A DNA stretch of 64,000 bases from Salipiger thiooxidans (GTDB taxonomy: Bacteria > Pseudomonadota > Alphaproteobacteria > Rhodobacterales > Rhodobacteraceae), in the NCBI RefSeq assembly GCF_900102075.1, contig NZ_FNAV01000019.1, positions 17,126-81,125 on the forward strand. Reading direction: 5' to 3'. Within the stretch, counting starts at the first letter, position 1. Every line of letters starts with the position of its first letter. A program made the translations under genes and the position numbers. Shown in pieces: positions 24,419 to 35,830 of the stretch. Under the pieces are notes generated by a model. The model was not told the DNA's origin. It worked only from the letters and a program-made list of their open reading frames with translations, and made no database searches.

Positions 24419-24838
24419 TTAATCCGCTGCCCTGGCGGTCCGGGTCTTATCCTCTTCCATAGCCAGATCTGCGAGAATCGGACAATCAGGCCTGTGATCG
24501 CCAGCGCAGGCATCGACAAGGTGCGACAGGGTCGCGCGCATCTCGGTCAATTCTGCGATTTTCCGGTCGATCCGGTCGAGGTGTTCCTCAGCAATCTGCT
24601 TGACCTCGGCGCTGGCGCGTTCGGTATCGGCATAGAGTTTCAGCAGGCTCCGGCAGTCCTCGATGGTGAAGCCCAAGGCGCGCGCCCGGCCGAGAAATGC
24701 CAGCTTGTGGACGTCGCTCTGCCGGAAGCTGCGATAACCGTTGGCACTGCGCAGCGGCTCGACCAGCCCGATGTCCTCGTAGTAGCGGATGGTCTTGGCG
24801 GGAAGGCCGGACAGGTCGGCCACGTCTCCGATATTCAT
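24419..24838 (-). CDS. cueR: copper-responsive MerR-family regulator CueR
   Basis: 139 residues. The MerR winged helix (TIRYYEDIGL) is at residues 1-70, then a dimer helix, then the metal loop with Cys111 and Cys119 in DACAGDHRPDC. Ser76 stands where divalent-metal MerR proteins carry a third Cys; this Ser with two Cys is the known signature of monovalent-metal CueR sensors. It lies immediately downstream of copA in the same direction. It most likely controls the TTGACC-type promoters at 15567, 19893, 27392, 27451 and 34794. Confidence 0.9.
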   Translation of the reverse strand: MNIGDVADLSGLPAKTIRYYEDIGLVEPLRSANGYRSFRQSDVHKLAFLGRARALGFTIEDCRSLLKLYADTERASAEVKQIAEEHLDRIDRKIAELTEMRATLSHLVDACAGDHRPDCPILADLAMEEDKTRTARAAD

Positions 24839-24856
24839 GATCGTATTCTCCTTGTT

Positions 24857-27364
<2,508 letters not shown>

Positions 27365-27391
27365 GGGTGACTCCTGATCCTGGTCCTCCGA

Positions 27392-27422
27392 GAGATAAGG
27401 GTTCCATTCGCTGGAAGGTCAA
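27392..27422 (-). promoter_or_regulatory. CueR-type promoter of copA
   Basis: Minus strand: -35 TTGACC (27422-27417), 19-bp spacer with TTCCAGCGAATGGAA, -10 TATCTC (27397-27392). The layout is that of E. coli copA-type promoters. It is back to back with the copZ promoter at 27451. Confidence 0.87.
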
Positions 27423-27450
27423 CAGATGCATCGAGGAATTTTTTCGGGCA

Positions 27451-27481
27451 TTGACCTTCCCATAGGGCAACGCCCTAGATG
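27451..27481 (+). promoter_or_regulatory. CueR-type promoter of copZ
   Basis: The -35 TTGACC (27451-27456) and -10 TAGATG (27476-27481) are 19 bp apart. The spacer begins CTTCCC and contains CATAGGGCAA; its dyad is less regular than the copA site. Start is expected near 27488, just before AAGGAG at 27493. Confidence 0.75.
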
Positions 27482-27504
27482 GCAGCAGCAAGAAGGAGAT
27501 CGTG

Positions 27505-27705
27505 ATGATCAGGTTCAGCGTGCCGGACATGAACTGCGGACATTGCACCGCGTCGATAGAGAAGGCCATTGTGACGATAGACCCACACGCGACTGTCACC
27601 TGTGACCTGACTGCGCGTTCCGTCGAGGTAGATAGCGCATTGGATGAAAGCGCTCTGAAGGCAGCGATTCACGATGCGGGCTACGGATCGCAAAGACTGA
27701 GTTAG
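27505..27705 (+). CDS. copZ: copper chaperone, HMA domain (CopZ-like)
   Basis: 66-residue cytosolic ferredoxin-fold metallochaperone with the Cu(I) motif MNCGHC near the N-terminus. It has the usual single HMA-domain length. ATG 27505 has AAGGAG 6 nt upstream; the adjacent GTG 27502 is too close. It is divergent from copA and driven by its own CueR-type promoter, so it would hand copper to CopA. Confidence 0.9.
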   Translation: MIRFSVPDMNCGHCTASIEKAIVTIDPHATVTCDLTARSVEVDSALDESALKAAIHDAGYGSQRLS

Positions 27706-27903
27706 TCCCGGCACTTCCAGTCATTACTGAAGTACTCACTACTATTTTCGCGTCTTCTGTCTGACTGGTGAACGTTGCTATGTATCTATTGCGCAACAGT
27801 TTTGAGCGCTCGCAGCGAGAATTCGCCTGCCTCGCTGGAATGTGCCAAACCTTCCCGCGCTGTAAGCGTTGACTAATTTGTCAAAACGTCCAAGTTTCCG
27901 TTC

Positions 27904-28326
27904 ATGAGAATGCGTGTCGCCACTTCGGTATGGGTGAAATTCCTCACTTGCTTCGCTTTTGCGTTGGCATTGGTTCTGTCTCCACCTTCTGCGGCACACG
28001 CGGCCTCGGGAATGCATGATGGTCAGCATTCTGGATCGATCAGCGCTCTTCTCAGCGAACCGACAGTTGGACAGGGAACTGATATCCACGCCGACCACAT
28101 GAAACACCCGGCGACAGTTGACGTGGATGACATATCCTCCGACATTGGTGAAACAGAGCATCAATCAACTCAGTGTTGTAACGGAATATGCATTTCTGTC
28201 GTCATTCCAGACGCAGACTTGGTATTCACGGATCCTATTGCTGCGAAAGAATATATGATCCTGAGCGGTCCGACGCATTCCGTCGAAACATCAGGGTTTC
28301 TGCGGCCCCCTCGATTCCTGATCTGA
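27904..28326 (+). CDS. small exported protein of the copper locus
   Basis: 140 residues with signal peptide ending AHAAS. The mature part is His-rich (MHDGQHSG, HADHMKH, EHQ) with a CCNGIC cluster, and ends in PPRFLI. ATG 27904 and 27910 are both possible. The shape (signal, His/Cys motifs, PPR-like tail) resembles short secreted proteins of copper clusters and the protein at 15605. A copper-binding role is inferred. The interval 27706-27903 has only degenerate operator half-sites. Confidence 0.55.
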   Translation: MRMRVATSVWVKFLTCFAFALALVLSPPSAAHAASGMHDGQHSGSISALLSEPTVGQGTDIHADHMKHPATVDVDDISSDIGETEHQSTQCCNGICISVVIPDADLVFTDPIAAKEYMILSGPTHSVETSGFLRPPRFLI

Positions 28327-28399
28327 AACGGCGCCCAATCCGGGTGTGAGCCTTGCGCAGACTCTGCGTGAGACATCGTTCATCAATCAGGTTACCTTC

Positions 28400-28621
28400 A
28401 TGAAAATTCATCTATTTATGGGGGCTTCGGCCCTCGGGCTTGGCGCATGCGCCTATGAGCCTACCCCTTTGCCCTCCGTTGCGACACAACAGGCTGTCGT
28501 CAACGCGACCGTTTCGTCTCCGATCAGCTATCAAGATCCCTTGGCTGGCTACACCTATCGTGGTCCGACCGGCCCCCGTGATTGGCGGTCTGTCAATCAA
28601 GAGCAGTCGGAGGGCAACTGA
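28400..28621 (+). CDS. small lipoprotein preceding the efflux channel
   Basis: 73 residues with lipobox GLGAC. The mature part contains QDPLAGYTYRGPTGPRDW and no cysteines beyond the lipid site. The stop overlaps the ATG of the outer-membrane efflux gene by one base, so the two are translationally coupled. Function is unknown; it may assist or accompany that channel. Confidence 0.65.
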   Translation: MKIHLFMGASALGLGACAYEPTPLPSVATQQAVVNATVSSPISYQDPLAGYTYRGPTGPRDWRSVNQEQSEGN

Positions 28622-30084
28622 TGCGGGTATCTAAGATTCCGCTGGTTTTTGGCTTTCCACTTTTCTTGGGTGCCTGCGCTACCGCAGTACCGGGTATCTA
28701 CACGGAACCGAAAGCCGGCTTCGCCAACATTTCCAGCCAGGTCACACCGGCCATCGGCAAACGGACGGCCTTTGCGGAAACACAGGCCGAAAACGAAGCT
28801 CTCAAGAAACAGGTGCACAGCATGGTGCATCAGAAGACGATCACGGCCGATACGGCGGTTCAGGTTGCGCTGCTGAACAATAAGGGTCTGCAAGCGTCTT
28901 ACGCCGATGTTGGCCTCTCGGCCGCTGAGGCTTGGCAGCAATCGACGCCGGAAAACCCGATCGTCTCAATTGGTGTCTTGGGAATCGGTGCGCCTGAACT
29001 CGGTGTCTACAGGGCGATCGAAGGGCTGATCCGGTCGAACGTCCTCGATGCCACCACGCGCAAACAGCGTATGGCCATTGCTGATGCAAGCTTCCGGCAG
29101 GCTCAGCTCAATGCCGTGAACGACACACTCGCACTGGCCAATCAGACGCGAAAGGCATGGGTCGATGCAGTCGCCGCCTTCGAGGCAGTGAGCTATCTGC
29201 GGCGCGCGAAAGCGACCTCTGACGCCGGCTCTGAACTGGCGATGAGGTTGGGCGAGACCGGCGCACTCAACAAAGCTGGGCAGGCCCGCGAACAGGCATT
29301 CAATGCCGAACTGGCGGGGCAACTTGCACAGGCCCGATTGAATGCTACCCGGTCCAAAGAGCAGCTGACGAGGCTCATGGGGCTGTGGGGCACCGAAGTC
29401 GATTATTATGTGCCCGATGCCCTTCCTGCGCTGCCGCGCTCCGTCGGCCGTGTGACCGACGTCGAGGCCAAGGCGCTAAGAAACCGGGTGGACCTGCGTG
29501 TTGCCAAACTTGGCCTGGAAGCGCAGGCCAAGGCGTTTGGGCTGACCGATCAGACCCGCATTGTCAGCGATCTTGAGTTCATTGCCGGGTTCGAGGCGGA
29601 GCGGGAAATTGAGGACGGAGAAACGGAAACCGTGACCACCCCTCAGGTGGAAGTGGAGTTCGCGATCCCGATCTATGACACCGGCAAGGCCCGGATGCGC
29701 AAGGCGGAATTGTCTTATCTACAAGCGGCCAACGTGCTCGCAGAGAAGGCCGTGAACGTCCGGTCCGAAGCGCGCGGTGCTGAGACTTCCTATCATGCCG
29801 CATATAAAATCGCGCGCCACTACCGCGACGTTCTGGTGCCGCTACGCACGACCGTCGAAGAAGAGGGTTTGCTGTCTTACAACGGCATGATCACCAACAC
29901 TTTCGAGCTGCTGACTGACGTGCGCGAGAAACTTGGCGCATCCCTGGAAGCGGCAAATGCAAAACGCGAATTCTACATGGCACAGGCCGATCTGACCGCC
30001 GCGATCTATGGCGGCGGCGAAGGCGGCGGTGGTGCTGGTGGAGAAGGCGCAACGCTTGCCGCCGGTGGCGGTGCAGGACACTGA
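28621..30084 (+). CDS. TolC-like outer-membrane efflux lipoprotein
   Basis: 487 residues with lipobox FLGAC near residue 18. Long alternating helical segments and paired OEP repeats fit the NodT/CusC outer-membrane factor family. The C-terminus ends in a Gly-rich tail. Such channels normally work with an RND pump and membrane-fusion protein, but neither is present in the window; a multicopper oxidase gene follows 11 bp on. It may dock to a chromosomal pump or form a simpler copper exit route. Confidence 0.85.
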   Translation: MRVSKIPLVFGFPLFLGACATAVPGIYTEPKAGFANISSQVTPAIGKRTAFAETQAENEALKKQVHSMVHQKTITADTAVQVALLNNKGLQASYADVGLSAAEAWQQSTPENPIVSIGVLGIGAPELGVYRAIEGLIRSNVLDATTRKQRMAIADASFRQAQLNAVNDTLALANQTRKAWVDAVAAFEAVSYLRRAKATSDAGSELAMRLGETGALNKAGQAREQAFNAELAGQLAQARLNATRSKEQLTRLMGLWGTEVDYYVPDALPALPRSVGRVTDVEAKALRNRVDLRVAKLGLEAQAKAFGLTDQTRIVSDLEFIAGFEAEREIEDGETETVTTPQVEVEFAIPIYDTGKARMRKAELSYLQAANVLAEKAVNVRSEARGAETSYHAAYKIARHYRDVLVPLRTTVEEEGLLSYNGMITNTFELLTDVREKLGASLEAANAKREFYMAQADLTAAIYGGGEGGGGAGGEGATLAAGGGAGH

Positions 30085-30095
30085 AAGGAACTGAC

Positions 30096-31454
30096 ATGTT
30101 GAACAGACGTCAATTACTCGGAGCCGGCGCGGCAGGCGCAACGCTGGTCTCTTCAAAAGCCTGGGGTCAAACCCTGAACATGGGCCTACCCGAAGCCGCG
30201 CAGATGGACAGTGCGGCAACGGCGATTACGGCGCGTCCGTCGTCGGGGCCGGACTACACACCTGTGGTCACGCTGAACGGGTGGACCCTGCCGCACCGGA
30301 TGAACAACGGGGTCAAGGAATTTCACCTCGTCGCCGAACCGGTAGAGCGCGAACTTGCCGACGGCATGATCGCGCATTTGTGGGGTTACAACGGCCAGTC
30401 CACCGGCCCAACGATCGAAGCAGTCGAAGGCGACCGGGTCCGCATTTACGTCACTAACAAGCTGCCGGAAGGCACGACAGTGCACTGGCACGGGCTCATC
30501 CTGCCTTCGGGCATGGATGGGGTCTCCGGGTTGAGTCATCCCAGCATCCCGCCAGGAAAAACGTTTGTCTACGAATTCGACTTGGTGAAGTCCGGCACGT
30601 TCATGTACCACCCCCATGGCGACGAAATGACCCAGATGGCGATGGGGATGATGGGCATGTTCGTGGTCCATCCCAAGGATCCCACCTTCATGCCGGTGGA
30701 TCGCGATTTTCTGATCATGCTGAATGCCTTTGACATCGATCCCGGCACATACGTGCCCCGCATCATGACGATGACGGACTTCAACCTGTGGACGTGGAAC
30801 AGTCGGATCTTCCCCGACATCGATCCGCTGGTCGTGAACAAGGGCGACAAGGTGCGAGTACGCGTCGGCAACCTCACGATGACAAACCACCCGATCCACA
30901 TGCACGGCTATGACTTCAAGGTCACCTGCACGGATGGTGGCTGGGTGCCGCCAGAAGCGCAATGGCCGGAGGTCAGCATCGACATCCCTGTAGGCGCGAT
31001 GCGCGCCTATGAGTTCGTCGCAGACCATCTGGGTGACTGGGCGATTCACTGCCACAAGTCGCACCACACCATGAATGCCATGGGTCACGATGTGCCGACA
31101 TTCATCGGGGTCAACAAGAAGCCGCTGACCCAGAAGATCCGTCAGTTCCAGCCGGAATACATGCCCATGGGCATGTCCGGCATGGGGGACATGGCGAAAA
31201 TGGAAATGCCGCTGCCTGACAACACGATCCCGATGATGACGGGTTGGGGGCCCTACGGCCCCATCGAGATGGGCGGCATGTTTTCGGTCGTAAAGGTGCG
31301 GGACGGCATCGACGCGGACGATTACTCCGATCCCGGCTGGTACGAAAATCCTCCGGGCGAGATGGCCTACGAATGGACTGGCGAATTGCCCGAGTTCGCC
31401 TCGAACAACAGTCCCAAGACCATTCTCACACCAAAACCAAACTCGAAGGGCTGA
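30096..31454 (+). CDS. multicopper oxidase, Tat-exported
   Basis: 452 residues with Tat leader NRRQLLGAG. Copper blocks are HWHG, MYHPHGDEM, HPIHMHGYDF and IHCHKSHHTM. The cupredoxin order (two clear domains, then a Met-rich tail with MGMSGMGDMAKMEM) fits a two-domain or compact oxidase rather than the CueO-like protein at 16049. It is co-directional with the efflux lipoprotein and the cupredoxin-CusF gene, an arrangement seen in alphaproteobacterial copper loci. Confidence 0.9.
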   Translation: MLNRRQLLGAGAAGATLVSSKAWGQTLNMGLPEAAQMDSAATAITARPSSGPDYTPVVTLNGWTLPHRMNNGVKEFHLVAEPVERELADGMIAHLWGYNGQSTGPTIEAVEGDRVRIYVTNKLPEGTTVHWHGLILPSGMDGVSGLSHPSIPPGKTFVYEFDLVKSGTFMYHPHGDEMTQMAMGMMGMFVVHPKDPTFMPVDRDFLIMLNAFDIDPGTYVPRIMTMTDFNLWTWNSRIFPDIDPLVVNKGDKVRVRVGNLTMTNHPIHMHGYDFKVTCTDGGWVPPEAQWPEVSIDIPVGAMRAYEFVADHLGDWAIHCHKSHHTMNAMGHDVPTFIGVNKKPLTQKIRQFQPEYMPMGMSGMGDMAKMEMPLPDNTIPMMTGWGPYGPIEMGGMFSVVKVRDGIDADDYSDPGWYENPPGEMAYEWTGELPEFASNNSPKTILTPKPNSKG

Positions 31455-31501
31455 ACGGCCCTTCGTCGACTCCAACCAAACCAAACCTAAAGGAAAACCA
31501 A

Positions 31502-32191
31502 ATGAAAAAACTTCTTCTGAGCACCTCTCTCGTCCTTTTCGCTTCAACGGGGGCTTTCGCTGACGTTGGTCATGCCAAAATGGCCGTCGGTATGCCCGGC
31601 CATACGGCAAAAGTCGACCGGTCGATTGATGTAACCCTGCTTGAAAACGACGAAGGCGAAATGCTGATCGAGAGTGAGGAGATGACCATCAAGCAGGGCG
31701 AAACCATACGCTTCAACATCACGAACAAGGGTGAGCTGGAACACGAGTTTGTTCTCGACACGCTGGAAAATAACGCCGAGCACAAGATCGAAATGGCCAA
31801 GATGGACATGGAACACGACGACCCGAACCGTATCCGTCTTGATCCGGGTGCCACGGGCGAGGTCGTCTGGACGTTCGCGAATGCTGGTACGTTCGAAGCC
31901 GCGTGCCTGATCCCGGGTCACTACGAATCCGGCATGCACCGAGCGGTCTCAGTGGGGGACCAGATGGCTCAGGCTGACGTGGAATACACGAGCGGGACCA
32001 TCAAGAAGATCGACGCCAAGGCCGGCAAGGTCACAATCATCCACGGCCCTCTGGTCAACCTCGATATGCCCGCGATGACGATGGTATTCCGCGCGGACGA
32101 AGCGATGATGGCCAAGATGGCAGAAGGACAGGACATCGAGTTCGTTGCCGACCGGGTCAAGGGCAAGCTTACTGTCACGCAAATGAAGTGA
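31502..32191 (+). CDS. cupredoxin-CusF fusion, periplasmic copper protein
   Basis: 229 residues with signal peptide ending GAFAD. The first domain (about 25-150) is a cupredoxin with ligands in LEHEFVLD and the CLIPGHYESGM block (Cys-His-Met). The second (about 155-229) is CusF-like with GTIKKID, HGPL and MPAMTM, where CusF places His, Trp and Met ligands. ATG 31502 has AAAGGAAAA upstream. A single chain could thus shuttle copper between redox and chaperone sites. Confidence 0.85.
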   Translation: MKKLLLSTSLVLFASTGAFADVGHAKMAVGMPGHTAKVDRSIDVTLLENDEGEMLIESEEMTIKQGETIRFNITNKGELEHEFVLDTLENNAEHKIEMAKMDMEHDDPNRIRLDPGATGEVVWTFANAGTFEAACLIPGHYESGMHRAVSVGDQMAQADVEYTSGTIKKIDAKAGKVTIIHGPLVNLDMPAMTMVFRADEAMMAKMAEGQDIEFVADRVKGKLTVTQMK

Positions 32192-32200
32192 AGACTGACC

Positions 32201-32231
32201 TTGGGGCCGAGGCGAACATGCCCGGCCCCAA
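32201..32231 (+). terminator. strong hairpin after the cupredoxin-CusF gene
   Basis: Perfect 9-bp arms TTGGGGCCG and CGGCCCCAA with a 13-nt loop lie 10 bp after the stop codon. A clear T run does not follow, so it may be a factor-assisted terminator or message-stabilising hairpin. Confidence 0.55.
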
Positions 32232-32277
32232 CGCTTTGAGGCAATAAAATCAAGCGCTACGGAGGTAGCCGAGCATT

Positions 32278-32397
32278 ATGAATTTCCTGATAATCTGCAC
32301 ATGCGCCCTTGCGCTCGTCTTTCCGGCTTTCTCAGTGAACGCTTCCAGTGGCAAAGGTCAGCAACCTCATGCAGCAATACACGTTTTGCTGAAATAG
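32278..32397 (+). CDS. possible 39-residue exported peptide
   Basis: The short frame encodes a signal-peptide-like N-terminus with two Cys (ICTCALALVFPAFSVNA) and a 17-residue tail with two His. GGAGG lies 12 nt upstream, slightly far. It is convergent with the copper ATPase. It could be a peptide of the copper regulon or the decayed head of a longer exported protein. Confidence 0.3.
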   Translation: MNFLIICTCALALVFPAFSVNASSGKGQQPHAAIHVLLK

Positions 32398-32434
32398 AAG
32401 TGTCGTCCAGCTTCACGCTCAATACGCGGATCGT

Positions 32435-34762
32435 CTAAAGCCTCAATCGCCGTAGTCTGAGCGCGTTCGCGATGACCGAGACCGACGAGAGGCTCATTGC
32501 GGCGGCGGCGAACATGGGCGACATCAACAGCCCGAATACCGGGTAGAGCACGCCCGCGGCTAAGGGCACACCGAGCGTGTTGTAGGCAAAGGCCCAGAAC
32601 AGGTTCTGGCGTATGTTACGGATCGTCGCCACGGCCAGCGTCCGTGCCTTGACGATACCGTTCAGATCGCCGCGCAAGAGCGTGATGCCCGCGCTTTCAA
32701 CCGCCACGTCTGCACCCGTGCCCATGGCCAGACCGACGTCTGCTGCGGCCAGAGCCGGGGCGTCGTTAACGCCATCACCTGCCATCGCGACCTTTTTGCC
32801 TGTCGCGTGAAGCTCGTCCACCAGCGCCTTCTTGTCTTCCGGCAGAACGCCCGCCCGCACCTCGTCGATACCGAGGCGCTGAGCGACGGCCTTGGCCGTG
32901 CGTTCATTGTCTCCCGTTGCCATAATGATCCGCAGGCCAGCCTCGTGCAGTTCCTTGATGGCCTCGGCCGTCGTTTTCTTGATCGGGTCGGCGACGGCGA
33001 CGATACCGGACAGTTTTCCGTCTATGGCTACGAACATCGCAGTCTTACCGTCGGCGCGCAGGGCATCTGCTGTTTCCTCCGCCGCAGAGGTATCGACGGA
33101 CATGTCGCGCATCATTGCGGTATTCCCAAGCGCGACGGCCCGGCCCGAGACGGTCCCGCTCACGCCTTTTCCGGTCACCGCCTCGAAGTTTTCGGCATTG
33201 CCGACCTTGATGCCCTTTTGCTTCGCGCCTTCGACAATGGCCTCTGCCAGCGGGTGCTCCGAGCCTTTTTCCAGTGCCGCGGCCAGAGTCAGAATGGTTT
33301 CCTCGGTCTCCTGGCCCAGAGCATTCACATCGGTCAACTTCGGCTTGCCCTCGGTCAGGGTGCCGGTCTTGTCCACGATCAGCGTATCGACCTTGGCCAT
33401 ACGCTCCAGCGCCTCGGCATCCTTGATCAGGACACCCGCCTGTGCACCGCGCCCTGCAGCCGTCGTGATCGAGATCGGCGTCGCAAGGCCCAATGCACAG
33501 GGGCAGGCGATGATCAGCACTGACACCGCCGAGGCGATGGCAAAGACGAGCGCAGGTTCGGGCCCGAAGCCGAGCCAAGCGGCGAAGGAAAGGATGGCGA
33601 CCACGACAACGGTCGGCACGAAATAGGAAGAAACCTTGTCCGCAAGCCCCTGGATCGGTGCGCGGGATCGCCGCGCGTTCGCGACCATCTCGACGATCTG
33701 GCTCAGCATCGTGTCGGCACCTACACGAGCGGCTTCTATGACAAGGGAGCCGTTCTTGTTGATCGTGCCGCCGGTGACCGTATCGCCGGGGCCTTTTTCG
33801 ACTGGCATTGGCTCGCCAGTGATCATGCTCTCGTCGATGGAAGACGTGCCGTCAATGACCTTGGCGTCGACGGGGACCGCGTCGCCCGGGCGAACCCTTA
33901 AGCGATCTCCCTCCACGATGTTTTCCAGCGGTGCGTCGTATTCGGTGCCGTCGGGCAGGATACGCCGCGCGGTTTTCGGCGTTAGATCGAGCAGTGCCCG
34001 GATGGCATCGCCGGTCCGTTCACGCGCCCGCAATTCCAGAACCTGCCCGACGAAAATCAGAGTGATGATGACGACGGCAGCTTCAAAATAGGTGCCGACA
34101 CCCGCGCCCATTCGGTACTCGTCCGGAAACACACCAGGAAGGAACGTGGCGACCAGCGAATAGAGATATGCCGCGCCGACACCAATCGCGATCAGCGTCC
34201 ACATGTTGGGTGAGCGGTTCACGATCGACGCCCAACCCCGCACGAAAAACGGCTTCGCCGCCCACAGCACGATCGGCGTCGCCAACACAAACTCGATGTA
34301 TGTCGCCAGCCGATGTCCGATCCAGTCCCGGACCGGCAAACCGACCAGCTCTCCCATAGTCAGGATAACCAGAGGAACGGCCGCGGCGGCACTGATCCAC
34401 ATTCGGCGGGTAAAGTCGGTCAGTTCTTCGCTGGGTTCATCCGACGGCACCATCGGTTCAAGCGCCATGCCGCAGATCGGACAGGCGCCGGGCTCGTCAC
34501 GAACTATCTCGGGGTGCATTGGGCAGGTGTACTGAGTCCCGGCTTTCGGGGTCATGCTGTGATCCGATGCCGTACCTGAGGCATAGTAGATCGGATCGGC
34601 CTCGAACCTGGTCTGGCACTTATCGGAGCAGAAGTAGAAGGTTTCACCGTCATAATCCGCCTGACGGGCCTCCGGAGACATAGTGACGGACATGCCGCAA
34701 ACTGGATCCTTGGCCTGATCGGATGACCGCTCTCGCGGGTGCGGTTCTGTTACCTGTATCAT
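32435..34762 (-). CDS. copper-transporting P1B-type ATPase with YHS and heavy-metal-binding domains
   Basis: 775 residues. The N-terminus has a YHS domain (DPVCGMSV, FYFCSDKC) then a CPMHPEI to CPICGMALEP metal-binding segment in place of HMA domains. Membrane motif CPC is in IACPCALGLATP; DKTGTLTEG, SEHPLAEA and GDGVNDAPALAAADVG are all present. This arrangement fits the CopB/SilP-like group of copper or silver pumps. It starts at ATG 34762 with GGAGGG upstream under a CueR-type promoter and is the second copper pump in the window. Confidence 0.92.
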   Translation of the reverse strand: MIQVTEPHPRERSSDQAKDPVCGMSVTMSPEARQADYDGETFYFCSDKCQTRFEADPIYYASGTASDHSMTPKAGTQYTCPMHPEIVRDEPGACPICGMALEPMVPSDEPSEELTDFTRRMWISAAAAVPLVILTMGELVGLPVRDWIGHRLATYIEFVLATPIVLWAAKPFFVRGWASIVNRSPNMWTLIAIGVGAAYLYSLVATFLPGVFPDEYRMGAGVGTYFEAAVVIITLIFVGQVLELRARERTGDAIRALLDLTPKTARRILPDGTEYDAPLENIVEGDRLRVRPGDAVPVDAKVIDGTSSIDESMITGEPMPVEKGPGDTVTGGTINKNGSLVIEAARVGADTMLSQIVEMVANARRSRAPIQGLADKVSSYFVPTVVVVAILSFAAWLGFGPEPALVFAIASAVSVLIIACPCALGLATPISITTAAGRGAQAGVLIKDAEALERMAKVDTLIVDKTGTLTEGKPKLTDVNALGQETEETILTLAAALEKGSEHPLAEAIVEGAKQKGIKVGNAENFEAVTGKGVSGTVSGRAVALGNTAMMRDMSVDTSAAEETADALRADGKTAMFVAIDGKLSGIVAVADPIKKTTAEAIKELHEAGLRIIMATGDNERTAKAVAQRLGIDEVRAGVLPEDKKALVDELHATGKKVAMAGDGVNDAPALAAADVGLAMGTGADVAVESAGITLLRGDLNGIVKARTLAVATIRNIRQNLFWAFAYNTLGVPLAAGVLYPVFGLLMSPMFAAAAMSLSSVSVIANALRLRRLRL

Positions 34763-34793
34763 GCTCTAGCCCTCCAAAATGATGCCGACTCCT

Positions 34794-34824
34794 AAGATGG
34801 AGCTTCCAGCAACTGGAAGGTCAA
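34794..34824 (-). promoter_or_regulatory. CueR-type promoter of the second copper ATPase
   Basis: Minus strand: -35 TTGACC (34824-34819), 19-bp spacer with the perfect dyad CTTCCAGTTGCTGGAAG, and a weak -10 CATCTT (34799-34794). It is the most symmetric copper operator in the window. Confidence 0.82.
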
Positions 34825-34916
34825 GCTTGGATTGCTGATTAGCGAAGGAAAGCTGATTGATACTGCCAATATATTACATAAACTTCATTATGCGTATTTA
34901 TACTAAGTGTTGCGAA

Positions 34917-34930
34917 AGTATATTATCGTA
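34917..34930. promoter_or_regulatory. copy 1 of a 14-bp AT-rich motif
   Basis: AGTATATTATCGTA, 35 bp upstream of the exported-protein gene at 34965. It differs at one base from the motif at 36995 upstream of the virB-region genes. The shared motif suggests a common regulator, possibly the XRE protein encoded between them at 36226. Confidence 0.45.
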
Positions 34931-34964
34931 TGTATGCTGAGACCTATCACATTAGGACTTCAGC

Positions 34965-35711
34965 ATGCGTCATTTACTCAAGAAGCTCCTCCCCTCGTTC
35001 GCAGTCGCTTTGACTGTGACAAGTACGTGGCTGCCGATGCCCGCCCGCGCGCAGACGTACCCGATCGATTGCGCGATCCTTCTGTGCCTGTCTGGCGGCT
35101 GGCCTGCTTCCGTGCCATGCGCCAGAGCTCGAGCCGAATTCATCCGACGCATTACGCCTTGGCCGGTGGAACCTCCGCTTCAAATCTGGCGCTGTCCTAT
35201 GGGCGCTTCCTTTGAGACCGCTCCAGCACCAAACAGTTCAGACCGCATCTTTGAAGCGTTCTTCCAGTACAACGGCACTGGTCCGCGACAATCCTTTCCA
35301 GCGCACGATACCGCTGACCCAATTGCGGCCGCTTGGCGCACCTCAGAAGCCCCAGACTACCTTGTTCCCGCCGAGCAGGCCCTCCGGCTCGTTCAAGATC
35401 GCGCGGACATTGATATCAGCGGACCTGAGTTCAACTTCGTGCGGTCCATCCGCGTCTTTGATGTCCGGTATGCGCGACAGCACGAATCCGGACGCGACGG
35501 CGATTGCAACCGTAGTGCCACCGTGGTCCTCGGCACATATGGAACGCAAGGTGACTTCGCCTGGCAGAGGTCCTCCATAACCGCCCTACCAGCCGCCCAT
35601 GCCGGTCTCGAACGATGGGGCCAGAATTGCCCCGGTATCTATCATCGATCCGTTTTCGTCGACTGGCGTGACTACGAGGGCAACTACGGCTTTGAACAGG
35701 TGAACTACTGA
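34965..35711 (+). CDS. exported protein of unknown function
   Basis: 248 residues with a signal peptide ending ARAQT. Eight cysteines in the mature part (for example DCAILLC, PCARAR, WRCPMG, DCNRS, NCPG) suggest disulfides. The sequence has no motif I can assign. AGGA lies 8 nt before the ATG. It stands first after the copper block, with the AGTATATTATCGTA motif upstream, and belongs with the small exported proteins next to the virB operon. Confidence 0.6.
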   Translation: MRHLLKKLLPSFAVALTVTSTWLPMPARAQTYPIDCAILLCLSGGWPASVPCARARAEFIRRITPWPVEPPLQIWRCPMGASFETAPAPNSSDRIFEAFFQYNGTGPRQSFPAHDTADPIAAAWRTSEAPDYLVPAEQALRLVQDRADIDISGPEFNFVRSIRVFDVRYARQHESGRDGDCNRSATVVLGTYGTQGDFAWQRSSITALPAAHAGLERWGQNCPGIYHRSVFVDWRDYEGNYGFEQVNY

Positions 35712-35830
35712 ACTTACGCAAAATGGCTCGGACTGTAAGATTGGTTTCTTGGACATGTGTAATGCCACCTCGCGCGTTAGTCATCGCAGTGCGGTTTGGC
35801 ATTTCGGCAAACGCCGCAGGGTAGCCCTCC

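Noticed and set aside
27714..27735. TTCCAG and CTGAAG dyad after copZ
   Set aside because: It looks like a copper operator half, but lacks a -35/-10 pair with a 19-bp spacer and is in the wrong place for a start.
30186..31610. 474-residue open frame on the minus strand
   Set aside because: It lies opposite the multicopper oxidase, whose four copper motifs are intact; the product is His/Arg-rich without domain.
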